DNA from: a bacterium
GTDB taxonomy: Bacteria > Desulfobacterota > Binatia > HRBIN30 > CADEER01
Length of the DNA stretch: 64,000 bases
Assembly: GCA_019637795.1 (NCBI GenBank)
Contig: JAHBUY010000007.1
Span: 1-64,000, forward strand
Direction of reading: 5' to 3'
A program made the translations under genes and the position numbers. This document shows positions 25,669 to 33,807 of this stretch, piece after piece; the first letter of the stretch is position 1; the number at the start of each line of letters is the position of its first letter. The notes under the pieces were generated by a model, which did no database searches, was not told the origin of the DNA, and worked only from the letters and a program-made list of their open reading frames with translations.

Positions 25669-27384
25669 ATGGCGGGCTATCGAGCAGGCGCGATGCTGAC
25701 CGGACGCGGATCCGGCGGCGGCAAGAGCGGCAACGGGAACGGCTACCAGACCACGGGCGCCGGCAACGGCTATCAGGCGACCGGCGCCGGCAACGGCTAC
25801 AAGACCGGCCACGAGCAGGGGAACGGCAACGGGTATCAGTCCTCCGGCAACGGCTACGGCAATGGCAACGGCAACGGCTACGGCAACGGCAATGGCAACG
25901 GCAACGGCTCGCACGAGGCGCGCAGTGCCACCGCCAAGGAACAGCTCTTCGAGATCCTGCACGTCGTGTTCAAGCGCTGGCGGCTGATCGCTGGTCTGTT
26001 CGCCGTCGTCGCCCTGTCGGGCTTGCTGGCGGTGTTGTCGCGCGGCCCGCAGTTCGTCGCCCGCGGCACGGTGATGATCACCAGCGATCGCGCCGACGCG
26101 ACGATCCAGCCGACGGAGGCCGACAGCCTGGCGCTGCTGAAGCTGAACGAGGCGTTCGTCAACTCGGAGGTGTACGTCATCCGCAGTCGCCAGTTGCTCG
26201 AGCAGGTGGTGCGCGGCCTGGCGCTGGCGCGCGCCGGCGGCAACGTGATGAACATCGCCAATGCCGCCGACAACAGCGAGCGGATCAGCGAGCGGGCGGT
26301 GCGCATCGCCAACCGCCTCAAGGTGACGCCGGTCCGCAACTCGAACGTCATCCAGATCCAGTTCCTCTCCGGCGACGCCTCGCAGGCGGCGCAGGTGGTC
26401 AACCGGATCATCGACGAGTATCTCGCCTACCATGCCATCGTGCACTCGCAGCAGGGCCTGACCGGCTTCTACGAGGAGCAGAGCGCCGTGCTGCTGCAGA
26501 CCCTGCGGCGCGCCGAGGACAGTCTGAGCGAATTCTCGCTGCGCGAGGGCATCGTCTCGCCGGCCGAGGAGATCCGCGGCGCGCTGGCCGGGATCGGCGC
26601 GATGGAGACCGACCTCCGGGAGCGCACCTCGAGCATCGCCGGGCTGGAGGAGAAGCTGCGCGTCGTCCGTGAGCAGCTCGCCGGCCAGCCGGAGACGGTG
26701 AAGCGCATCCAGCAGATGGAAGTGAACCCGGTGGTGCGCCAGGTGCGCGAGCAGTTGGTCGATCGCGAGGTCGACCGCATCGCGCTGCTGCAGAAGTACA
26801 CCGAGAACGATCGCCACGTTCGCGACAACCAGTCGGAGATCGAGGCCCTGGAGATGAAGCTCGATCACGCGACCGTGAACGAGCCGCTGACGATCAGCAG
26901 CGAGACCTACGCCGCCAATCCGGTGTACGAGGCGCGCCTCACCGAGCTCCTCGATCTCGAGGCGAAACTGCGCGAGAACCGGGCCCACAAGCTGGCGCTC
27001 GAGGAGGATCTCGACCGCACCCGTCGCCAGCTCGTGTCGCTCAAGCAGCGGGCGCTCGAGTTCGAGCGTCTCGACCAGGAGGTCCAACGCCAGCGCTCGG
27101 CGGTCGACCTCTACGTCAAGCGCGGCCAGGAGGCGCAGTTGGAGGACGCGATGGACCAGCACAAGCTGGTCAACGTCTCCGTCGTCGAGCGCCCGAACTG
27201 GCCGCTCGAGCGCACCGACGACCGCAAGGTGCCGCTCCTGCTGGCGATCCTCTCCGGCCTGGCGGTCAGTCTCGGCGGCGCCTTCGGCCTCGAGTACCTG
27301 AATCGGACGCTGCGCTTCGAACGCGACGTCGAGCGCTACCTCGGCCTGCCGGTGCTCGGCACCGTGGCCGACGCGAAGAAGTGA
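25669..27384 (+). CDS. chain-length determinant protein (PCP, Wzc-like without kinase domain)
   Basis: This 571-residue protein starts at an ATG after GGGAGG. Residues 17-85 are an asparagine/glycine/tyrosine repeat tail that is unusual for this family. The Wzz domain follows with a first membrane helix (LIAGLFAVVALSGLLAVL, about 105-125), a long periplasmic coiled coil (about 270-500) and a second membrane helix (VPLLLAILSGLAVSLGGAFG) near residue 530. The protein ends soon after, so the kinase part is separate, at 29397. It sets polymer length and bridges the inner membrane to the OPX channel. The GNG-rich tail should lie in the cytoplasm. Confidence 0.88.
   Translation: MAGYRAGAMLTGRGSGGGKSGNGNGYQTTGAGNGYQATGAGNGYKTGHEQGNGNGYQSSGNGYGNGNGNGYGNGNGNGNGSHEARSATAKEQLFEILHVVFKRWRLIAGLFAVVALSGLLAVLSRGPQFVARGTVMITSDRADATIQPTEADSLALLKLNEAFVNSEVYVIRSRQLLEQVVRGLALARAGGNVMNIANAADNSERISERAVRIANRLKVTPVRNSNVIQIQFLSGDASQAAQVVNRIIDEYLAYHAIVHSQQGLTGFYEEQSAVLLQTLRRAEDSLSEFSLREGIVSPAEEIRGALAGIGAMETDLRERTSSIAGLEEKLRVVREQLAGQPETVKRIQQMEVNPVVRQVREQLVDREVDRIALLQKYTENDRHVRDNQSEIEALEMKLDHATVNEPLTISSETYAANPVYEARLTELLDLEAKLRENRAHKLALEEDLDRTRRQLVSLKQRALEFERLDQEVQRQRSAVDLYVKRGQEAQLEDAMDQHKLVNVSVVERPNWPLERTDDRKVPLLLAILSGLAVSLGGAFGLEYLNRTLRFERDVERYLGLPVLGTVADAKK
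25730..25910 (+). repeat. short-unit tandem repeat encoding an Asn-Gly-rich tail
   Basis: Repeats of the six-base unit AACGGC and its variants, plus a longer unit encoding GAGNGYQ-type blocks, fill this stretch inside the chain-length gene. All units are multiples of three, so slippage would change tail length without breaking the frame. Confidence 0.7.
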
Positions 27385-27390
27385 CTCCGG

Positions 27391-27417
27391 CGCCCCCGGG
27401 ACCGGTTCCCGGGGGCG
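27391..27417 (+). terminator. perfect 11-bp hairpin after the chain-length gene
   Basis: CGCCCCCGGGA and TCCCGGGGGCG flank a five-base loop seven bases after the stop. No T-run follows. It may partly end transcription, protect the upstream mRNA 3' end, or be one of the structures the RfaH-like protein helps polymerase to pass. Confidence 0.5.
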
Positions 27418-27478
27418 ACTCCTCCCGCAAACAGCGCGCGCCGCCCCGGCGCGCGCCCGTCTTCCCAAGGATCGGCTC

Positions 27479-29371
27479 GTGCAAGGATCTGTGTCTCCGG
27501 CCCGCGCCGATGCGTCCGCTGCCGGGCGCGTCGGCTGGGGAACCGTGCTCCTGTTCGCGATCGTCTTCGGCGGCGTCGCCGAAGCGTTCGAGTTGCTGCG
27601 CATCCACGTCGGTGGCGTCGCGCCCCTGGCCTGGCCGCTGCGCGGCGCGCTGTGGCTCGCCTACGGGGTGATCGGCGGCCTCGTCCTGGCGACGGCCCGT
27701 CTGCTGCTGCGCCGCGGCGCGCTGGCGGTGGCGGCGACCGTCGCGGCGGCGCTGGTGGTCGTGCCGTGGCTCAACTTCGCCTATCTGCCGCGGGCCGGCA
27801 GCGCCGCGTCGCTGCTCGGCAGCGCGGCGGCGCTCGTCGCGCTGGCGGTGCTGGTGCCGGTGTTCGTGCGGCGACCACGGCTGGCGCTGGCGGCGGCGCT
27901 GCTGTTCATCGCCATCGGCAACGCCCTCGGCCTCGGCCGCGGCAGCGGCGGCGGCGCGGTGCCGCTGGCGCAACGGCCGTTGCCCTTCAACGTCGTGGTG
28001 GTGCTGATCGACACCCTGCGCGCCGACCATCTCGGCGCCTACGGGTACGAGCGGCCGACGAGCCCGAGCTTCGACGCCCTGGCGCGCGAGGCGACGCTGT
28101 TCGACGGCGTCACGGCGCAGGCGCCGTGGACCAAGCCGTCGGTGGCCTCGCTGATGACCGGTCGCTTCGTCCACCACCACGGCGTCGTCTCCAGTCGCGA
28201 TGCCCTGGCCGACGACGCCCACACCCTGGCCGAGGCGATGCGCGACCGCGGCTACCGCACCGCGGCGTTCTCCGGCAACCCATGGGTCACGCCCGAGTTC
28301 CGCTTCGACCAGGGCTTCGCGGAGTTCGAGAGCGGCCGCGCCATGGGACCGCAGCTCACCGTCCTCTACCGCACGCTGCGCCGGCTGGATCGCGTCACCC
28401 ACCTCGATCTGGCGCGGCTCGCCTTCTGGGGCGCCAGCGCCAACCTGGACAATTCCGAGCGCGACCGGCAACTGACGGACAGCGCCGTGAAGTGGATCGG
28501 AGAGCAGACCGCCGACGCGCCGTTCTTTCTCTACGTGCACCTGATCGGGCCGCACGATCCGTACGATCCCCCCCTCGAGTACGTGCGCCGCTTTCGTGAG
28601 CCGGGCTGGGACGGTCGCAAGGGGCCGACCAAGCCGCCGACCCGGGTCCAGACCGACTTCGACACGGCGGCGCCGCTCGGCGATAGCGAGAAGGCGGCGC
28701 TGATCGCCCAGTACGACGGCGCCATCGCCTTCGCCGACGAGCAGCTCGGCCGCGTGGTCGAGGCCCTGCGCCGCTCCGGCCAACTCGACCGCACGCTGCT
28801 GGTCGTCACCGCCGACCACGGCGAGGAGTTCTACGAGCACCGCAACTGGCGGCACGGCAACCAGCTCTACGGCGAGGTCGTGCACGTGCCCTTGCTGTTT
28901 CGCTTCCCGAACGCCCCGCAGGCGGCGCGGCGGAACGATCTGGCGATGCTGGTGGACCTCTTCCCGACCCTCGTGGCGCTGGTCGACGGCGCCGCCGTCG
29001 AGGACAAGACGCTCGACGGGCGGCCGCTCTTCGCCGCCGACGCCGCCCAGGTGGCGGCGACCGCCTTCTCGGAGCACTGGTGGTTCGACGGCGGCACCTA
29101 TTCCTCGCGCATGGTCCGACGCGGCGGCATGAAGCTTCTGGAGAGCCGCGACGAGACCCGCGGCCAGGAACGGACCGAGCTGTACGATTTGGCTACGGAC
29201 GCTTCGGAACAGCGAAATCTACTGGAAAATCCCACGGCGGTGAGCGAGAACGGGCTGGGGGAGCTACAGGGACTGTTGGCTCGCTTCGGGGATAAGGTGT
29301 CGGTGGCGTCAGCGGTGAGGGTCGACGTGGAGCAGTCGACCAAGGAGCGGCTGCGTCAGTTGGGGTACTGA
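27479..29371 (+). CDS. membrane-anchored sulfatase-superfamily enzyme
   Basis: This 630-residue protein starts at a GTG behind AAGGA. The first 165 residues contain four to five hydrophobic helices. The catalytic domain is well preserved: VVVLIDTLRADHLGAYGY, the nucleophile segment QAPWTKPSVASLMTG with Thr, LYVHLIGPHDPYDPP, and VVTADHGEEFYEHRNW followed by HGNQLYGEVVHVPLL. This arrangement is shared with the enzyme at 20209 and with bacterial phospho- and sulfo-group transferases and hydrolases. A role in decorating the exported polymer is inferred. The C-terminus ends in the same LGY as the phosphodiesterase at 22022 (QLGYLA), a minor resemblance. Confidence 0.82.
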   Translation: MQGSVSPARADASAAGRVGWGTVLLFAIVFGGVAEAFELLRIHVGGVAPLAWPLRGALWLAYGVIGGLVLATARLLLRRGALAVAATVAAALVVVPWLNFAYLPRAGSAASLLGSAAALVALAVLVPVFVRRPRLALAAALLFIAIGNALGLGRGSGGGAVPLAQRPLPFNVVVVLIDTLRADHLGAYGYERPTSPSFDALAREATLFDGVTAQAPWTKPSVASLMTGRFVHHHGVVSSRDALADDAHTLAEAMRDRGYRTAAFSGNPWVTPEFRFDQGFAEFESGRAMGPQLTVLYRTLRRLDRVTHLDLARLAFWGASANLDNSERDRQLTDSAVKWIGEQTADAPFFLYVHLIGPHDPYDPPLEYVRRFREPGWDGRKGPTKPPTRVQTDFDTAAPLGDSEKAALIAQYDGAIAFADEQLGRVVEALRRSGQLDRTLLVVTADHGEEFYEHRNWRHGNQLYGEVVHVPLLFRFPNAPQAARRNDLAMLVDLFPTLVALVDGAAVEDKTLDGRPLFAADAAQVAATAFSEHWWFDGGTYSSRMVRRGGMKLLESRDETRGQERTELYDLATDASEQRNLLENPTAVSENGLGELQGLLARFGDKVSVASAVRVDVEQSTKERLRQLGY

Positions 29372-29396
29372 GCGAGAGCAGCCGAGGTTACGGACG

Positions 29397-30125
29397 GTGA
29401 GCAAGATCTACGACGCGCTGAAACGCGCCGAGCGCGAGCGGGAGATTTCCCGCGATCGCGGCAGCCGCGAGAACGGCCACTCGGTCGACGCGCGGGCGGC
29501 GCGCAACGGCGGCCAGGAAGAGGACGATTACAAGCGCTTGCGTGCCAGTCTGCTGTTCGCGCCGGCGTATTCGGACGTGCGCACCATCGCGGTCACGGCC
29601 ACCCGCCATGGCGAAGGGGCGACCCGGGTCGCGGTCGGCCTGGCGCGGGCCCTGGCGGGCGAGGGCGAGACCCGCGTCCTCCTGGTCGAGGGCAACCTGC
29701 GGACGCCGTCCTTCGCGCAGCAGTTGCCGATCGGCAAGGGCCCGGGCCTGGCCGAATTCCTCGCCAACGAGGCGACCGCGCCGTCGCTGGTGACCCCGGT
29801 GCACGACTGGAACATCTCGGTGATGAGCGCCGGCGGGCGGCCGGCGGTGATCGACTGCGAAGCGATCGCCGGCGCGGTGGCGCAGGTCATGGAGCAGTTC
29901 GATTTCGTCATCATCGACCTGCCGCCGGTGAACCGCTATGCCGACGCCGCCATCCTGGCGCCGAAGGTGGACGGCGTGATCCTCGTCGTCGAGGCGGACC
30001 GCACGCCGGTGGTGGACGCCGAGAGCGCCAAGAAGAGCCTCGACCGCGTCGGCGCCCGCATCTTCGGCGTCGTCCTCAACCGCCGACGCTCCTACGTCCC
30101 GGCCACCCTGCAAGCCTTGCTCTGA
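29397..30125 (+). CDS. CpsD/BY-kinase-like ATPase with altered Walker motifs
   Basis: This 242-residue protein opens MSKIYDALKRAERERE, typical of the cytoplasmic tyrosine kinases that pair with chain-length proteins. The normal P-loop GEGKS/T is here HGEGATR near residues 71-77, so the phosphate-binding lysine is missing. The Walker A' strand LLVEGNLRTPSF has lost the usual aspartates. Walker B FVIIDLPPV is intact. There is no C-terminal tyrosine cluster. It probably cannot phosphorylate and may act as a structural partner of the chain-length protein at 25669. The start is a GTG with weak upstream signal. Confidence 0.75.
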   Translation: MSKIYDALKRAEREREISRDRGSRENGHSVDARAARNGGQEEDDYKRLRASLLFAPAYSDVRTIAVTATRHGEGATRVAVGLARALAGEGETRVLLVEGNLRTPSFAQQLPIGKGPGLAEFLANEATAPSLVTPVHDWNISVMSAGGRPAVIDCEAIAGAVAQVMEQFDFVIIDLPPVNRYADAAILAPKVDGVILVVEADRTPVVDAESAKKSLDRVGARIFGVVLNRRRSYVPATLQALL

Positions 30126-30137
30126 TCGGGTCTGCGC

Positions 30138-31628
30138 GTGCGCGAGTCCGCCTTCTCCTCCGCCCTCGAACGGCTGCCGCTGATGCCGGTGATCGCGTTG
30201 GGCGGCGCGGCGGTGATCGTCGCCCTGCTCGGGCCCGAGGCGCTGACGACGGCGCTGATCGCCGCCATCGGCATGACCGTGATCGCGTTCCGGCCGCAGT
30301 GGGGGGTCGCCGCGATCCTGACCATGTTGATGGTGCAGTACGGCTCGCGCCGCTACGAGCGCGGCGGCGCCGCCGGCCTCGCCAGCCTGATTCCGGTCGG
30401 CGAAGGCCTGGTGACCATGAACAACATCCTCGGTCTGTTCCTGGCCCTCCTCCTCGTCTACCACGTGTATCGCGACAACGACTGGTCGTTCCTGCGCAGC
30501 CGCCAACTGCGGCTCGTCGCCCTGATCACGCTGGCGCTCGCCTTCTCCGCCTTCGTCAGCGGCATCGACACCGCGGATGCGATCGACCTCGGGATCCGCG
30601 CCACCAGTGGCCAGGACCCGGTCCGCCTGCTGATCTCGCGCGGCCTGTTCCTGGTGCTGTTCATCTTCTTCCTGCGCGCGCCGCGCGATCTGCGGATGAT
30701 CATCGGCGTCTTCGTGTTCCTCGCCGTCGCCACGGCGTGGAGCGGGTCGGCGGCGGCGATCACCGGCGGCGGCCGTCCCGAGGTCGCCGATTATCGCGCC
30801 GGCGGCGTCGAGGTGCTGATGGGCGGATCGCAGAATCCGAACCGCCTGGCGATGATCAGCACCCTGGCGTTGATCTTCATCTGGGAATACAGCCAGGCGC
30901 ACTCACTGCGCCGCTGGGGCTGGGCGACCGGCGCGGCGGTGCTGCTGCTGGTGCTGACGGTGTTCCTCTCCGCGTCGCGCGGCGGCGTGCTGGGCCTCGG
31001 CTTCGCCGGCCTGCTGCTCTTCGTGCGCCGCAACACCGGCAGCAGTCGCATCGTGTACGGCCTCGCGGTCGCGGTGCTCGGGGTGACGCTGATCGGCCAG
31101 ATCGTGCCGGAGCAGGCCCTCGAACGCCTCTCCAACATCCCGGGCATCACCAAGAACGCCTCGGAAGGCGAGGGCGGCGGCTCGATCGAGCGGCGCGGCT
31201 ATACCTACGGCATCGGCCTGCAGATCTGGCGCCAGGCGCCGATCTTCGGGGTCGGACCTGGGAACTGGCCCTACGTGCGCTTCATCACCGATCCGCAGCG
31301 CTCGGCGGCGGCCCCGCACAACTCCGTGCTGCAGGCGCTCTGTGAGGGCGGTTTGGTGACGTTGCTGCTCTATCTCGGCCTCTTCTGGGTCACCGTGCGC
31401 GACCTCCTGCGCTGCGAGCGTTCGCCCGCGGTACTGGAGGCGGCGGCGCGCGAGGACCTGGGGTGGCTCCTGGCGGCGACGCGCATCGCCCTCGTCACCT
31501 TCCTGGTGTTCTCGCTCTTCGGCGACCTGTGGGACCTGATCTTCTCGTATCTCCTGATCGGCCTTTCGGCCGTTCTCATCCAGCGCTACCTGCCGCTGGC
31601 GACGATGCCGGCGGCGCGGCCCGCATGA
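30138..31628 (+). CDS. O-antigen ligase / Wzy-type polymerase family membrane protein
   Basis: This 496-residue protein has roughly twelve hydrophobic helices. The large periplasmic loop carries the family signature QIWRQAPIFGVGPGNWPYV, then PHNSVLQALCEGGLVTLLLY. In this locus it most likely polymerises lipid-linked repeat units, since the export and chain-length proteins are nearby; ligase activity cannot be excluded because WaaL and Wzy share this domain. The start is a GTG, 12 bases after the kinase-like gene. Confidence 0.85.
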   Translation: MRESAFSSALERLPLMPVIALGGAAVIVALLGPEALTTALIAAIGMTVIAFRPQWGVAAILTMLMVQYGSRRYERGGAAGLASLIPVGEGLVTMNNILGLFLALLLVYHVYRDNDWSFLRSRQLRLVALITLALAFSAFVSGIDTADAIDLGIRATSGQDPVRLLISRGLFLVLFIFFLRAPRDLRMIIGVFVFLAVATAWSGSAAAITGGGRPEVADYRAGGVEVLMGGSQNPNRLAMISTLALIFIWEYSQAHSLRRWGWATGAAVLLLVLTVFLSASRGGVLGLGFAGLLLFVRRNTGSSRIVYGLAVAVLGVTLIGQIVPEQALERLSNIPGITKNASEGEGGGSIERRGYTYGIGLQIWRQAPIFGVGPGNWPYVRFITDPQRSAAAPHNSVLQALCEGGLVTLLLYLGLFWVTVRDLLRCERSPAVLEAAAREDLGWLLAATRIALVTFLVFSLFGDLWDLIFSYLLIGLSAVLIQRYLPLATMPAARPA

Positions 31629-32590
31629 CACCGCCACTCCACAACGCCGACGGCGGCATCGCCGCACCGCCCACCAGGCTGGCGCCGGTCGAGCCCTTCG
31701 CCCATTTCCTCTCGGCGATCGGCCACCGGGTGCTGCGCGGCGCCGGCGCCTACTGGTACGACGCGAGCCGCGGCTTCTTCCTGGCCACGCCGTCGCACCG
31801 CCTGCTGCGTCCCGGTGAGGACGAGCTGACGTCGCTGTTCCGCCACCAGCCGTGCGCCGGGCTGCGCTTCGCCGCGCCGCTCGACGGTCCCGGCAAGCTC
31901 AGCTACCAGATCGTCTGCGACACCCGCGACTACGGCCTCGAGGGCCTGAGCGCCAACGTGCGGAGCAAGATCCGCCGCGGCCTGCGGCGCTGCGAGATCG
32001 CGCCGGTGTCGTGGGAGACGATCGCCGCCCAGGGCGTGCCCGCCGACCGCGAGACCCTGGCTCGCCAGCAGCGCGCGGTGCGGCTGGTCGGCCCCGCATG
32101 GGACGCCTACTGGGCGGCCGCCGCCGCGACGGCGACGATGGAAGGGTGGGGCGCCTTCGTCGGCGGCGAGCTGGCGGCGTTCCTGGTGACCGTGCAATTC
32201 GACGACAGCGTCGAGTTCCTGCTGGCGCGCTCGCGCAGCAACAGCCTGGAGGCGTATCCGAACAACGCCCTGGTGTTCGAGGTGGCGCGTCGCATGCTGG
32301 TCGAACGCGGCGTGCGCCAGATCACCTTCGGTCTCGAGTCGCTCGAGGACGTCGAGGCGCTCGATCAGTTCAAGTACGGCATGGGCTTCCGTCGCGCGCC
32401 GCTGCGCCAGCGCGTGGTGTTCCATCCCATGCTGCGCGGCATCCTGCGCGCCGCCAGCGCGCGCGCGGCGGTGCGCCGCTGGGCCGACGGTCGCGGCGGC
32501 CGCGGCGGGTTCTGGCACAAGGCGCTCGGCCTGCTCCGCTTCGCGGAGGAGGGCGGCGATCTGCGGGGGGCGAGTCGGTGGGCAGCGTGA
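31625..32590 (+). CDS. FemAB/GNAT-like acyl- or aminoacyltransferase
   Basis: This 321-residue protein overlaps the polymerase stop. It shows the GNAT-type fold of FemAB/CelD-like transferases: SANVRSKIRRGLRRCEI, a WDAYWAA segment, EGWGAFVGGELAAFLVTV and EFLLARSRSNSLEAYPNNALVFEVARRML. The final strand is ITFGLESLEDVEALDQFKYGMGF. Relatives acylate sugars or transfer amino acids in polysaccharide and cell-wall pathways. The substrate is unknown; an acetyl or aminoacyl substituent on a glycan is likely. The C-terminus is arginine-rich and probably flexible. Confidence 0.7.
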   Translation: MTPPLHNADGGIAAPPTRLAPVEPFAHFLSAIGHRVLRGAGAYWYDASRGFFLATPSHRLLRPGEDELTSLFRHQPCAGLRFAAPLDGPGKLSYQIVCDTRDYGLEGLSANVRSKIRRGLRRCEIAPVSWETIAAQGVPADRETLARQQRAVRLVGPAWDAYWAAAAATATMEGWGAFVGGELAAFLVTVQFDDSVEFLLARSRSNSLEAYPNNALVFEVARRMLVERGVRQITFGLESLEDVEALDQFKYGMGFRRAPLRQRVVFHPMLRGILRAASARAAVRRWADGRGGRGGFWHKALGLLRFAEEGGDLRGASRWAA

Positions 32591-33801
32591 AGGCGCAGGT
32601 GATGGAGCCACGGCGCGACGCGGTCGCCGCCGTGCCGGCGGGGCAGCCCTTCCTGCCGTTCCACAGGCCGAGCATCGGCGAGGCGGAGATCGCGGCCGTC
32701 GTCGACACCCTGCGCTCCGGGTGGCTGACGATGGGACCGAAGACGCGGGCGTTCGAGGAAGCGTTCGCGGCGCGCATCGGCGTGCCGAACGCCGTCGCCG
32801 TCGCCTCGGCCACCGCCGGCCTGCACCTCGGGCTCGACGCCCTCGGCGTCGGCCCCGGGGACGAGGTCCTGGTGCCGACCATGACCTTCGCCTCGGCGGC
32901 CGCCACGGTCATCCACACCGGCGCGCGGCCGATCCTGGTGGACTGCGAGCCCGACACGCTGAACATCAGCGTCGCCGACGCCCGCCGCAAGTGGACGCCG
33001 CAGGTGAAGGCGGTCGTCCCGGTGCACTTCGGCGGCCACCCCTGCGACATCGACGGGCTCCTCGCGCTCGCCGCCGAGCACGGCGCGGCGGTCATGGAGG
33101 ACGCCGCGCACGCGCTGCCAGCGAGCTCGCGCGGGCGCGCCATCGGCACCATCGGCAGGCTGACGGTGTTCAGCTTCTACGCCACCAAGAACCTCGCCAC
33201 CGGCGAGGGCGGCATGGTGGTCAGCCAGGATCTCGAGCTGCTCGACCGCATCCGCAGTCGCCGTCTGCACGGCATGACCCGCGACGCCTGGAAGCGCTAC
33301 ACGAAGGACGGTTCGTGGCGGTATGACGTCGCGTACCCTGGCTTCAAGTACAACATGACCGACATGAACGCCGCCCTCGGCCTGGTCCAACTGCAACGGC
33401 TCGACGCCATGCAGGCGCGGCGGGCGGCGATCGTGGCGCAGTACCAGGCGCGGCTCGCGGACGTGGCCGAGCTCGTCGAGCTGCCGACCGTGCGCGCCGA
33501 CGTCGGGCACGCCTGGCACCTCTTCCCGGTGCGCGTCCATGCCGACCGGCTGCGCATCGGGCGCGACGAGGTCATCCAGGAGCTGACCGCCGCCGGCATT
33601 GGTACCAGCGTCCACTTCATCCCCCTGCACGAGCACAGCTACTACCGCGACGTGCTCGGCTGCCGCGCCAGCGACCTGCCGGTCGCCACCCGCGAGTGGC
33701 AGCGCATCGTCTCGCTCCCGCTCTATCCCGAGCTCACCGACGACGACGTCGACCGCGTCGCCGACAGCCTGCGCGACATTCTGCGCCGCCACCGCCGCTA
33801 G
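32587..33801 (+). CDS. DegT/DnrJ/EryC1 aminotransferase
   Basis: This is a PLP-dependent sugar aminotransferase of about 404 residues. The opening FLPFHRPSIGEAEIAAVVDT, the block GWLTMGPKTRAFEEAFA and the PLP lysine in FSFYATKNLATGEGGMV are all typical. The start is either the GTG overlapping the previous stop or the ATG at 32602; both give the full domain. Such enzymes make amino sugars for O-antigens and capsules from keto-sugar nucleotides. The epimerase and oxidoreductase genes 1.5-5 kb downstream could supply the precursor. Confidence 0.88.
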   Translation: MKAQVMEPRRDAVAAVPAGQPFLPFHRPSIGEAEIAAVVDTLRSGWLTMGPKTRAFEEAFAARIGVPNAVAVASATAGLHLGLDALGVGPGDEVLVPTMTFASAAATVIHTGARPILVDCEPDTLNISVADARRKWTPQVKAVVPVHFGGHPCDIDGLLALAAEHGAAVMEDAAHALPASSRGRAIGTIGRLTVFSFYATKNLATGEGGMVVSQDLELLDRIRSRRLHGMTRDAWKRYTKDGSWRYDVAYPGFKYNMTDMNAALGLVQLQRLDAMQARRAAIVAQYQARLADVAELVELPTVRADVGHAWHLFPVRVHADRLRIGRDEVIQELTAAGIGTSVHFIPLHEHSYYRDVLGCRASDLPVATREWQRIVSLPLYPELTDDDVDRVADSLRDILRRHRR

Positions 33802-33807
33802 GGACCG

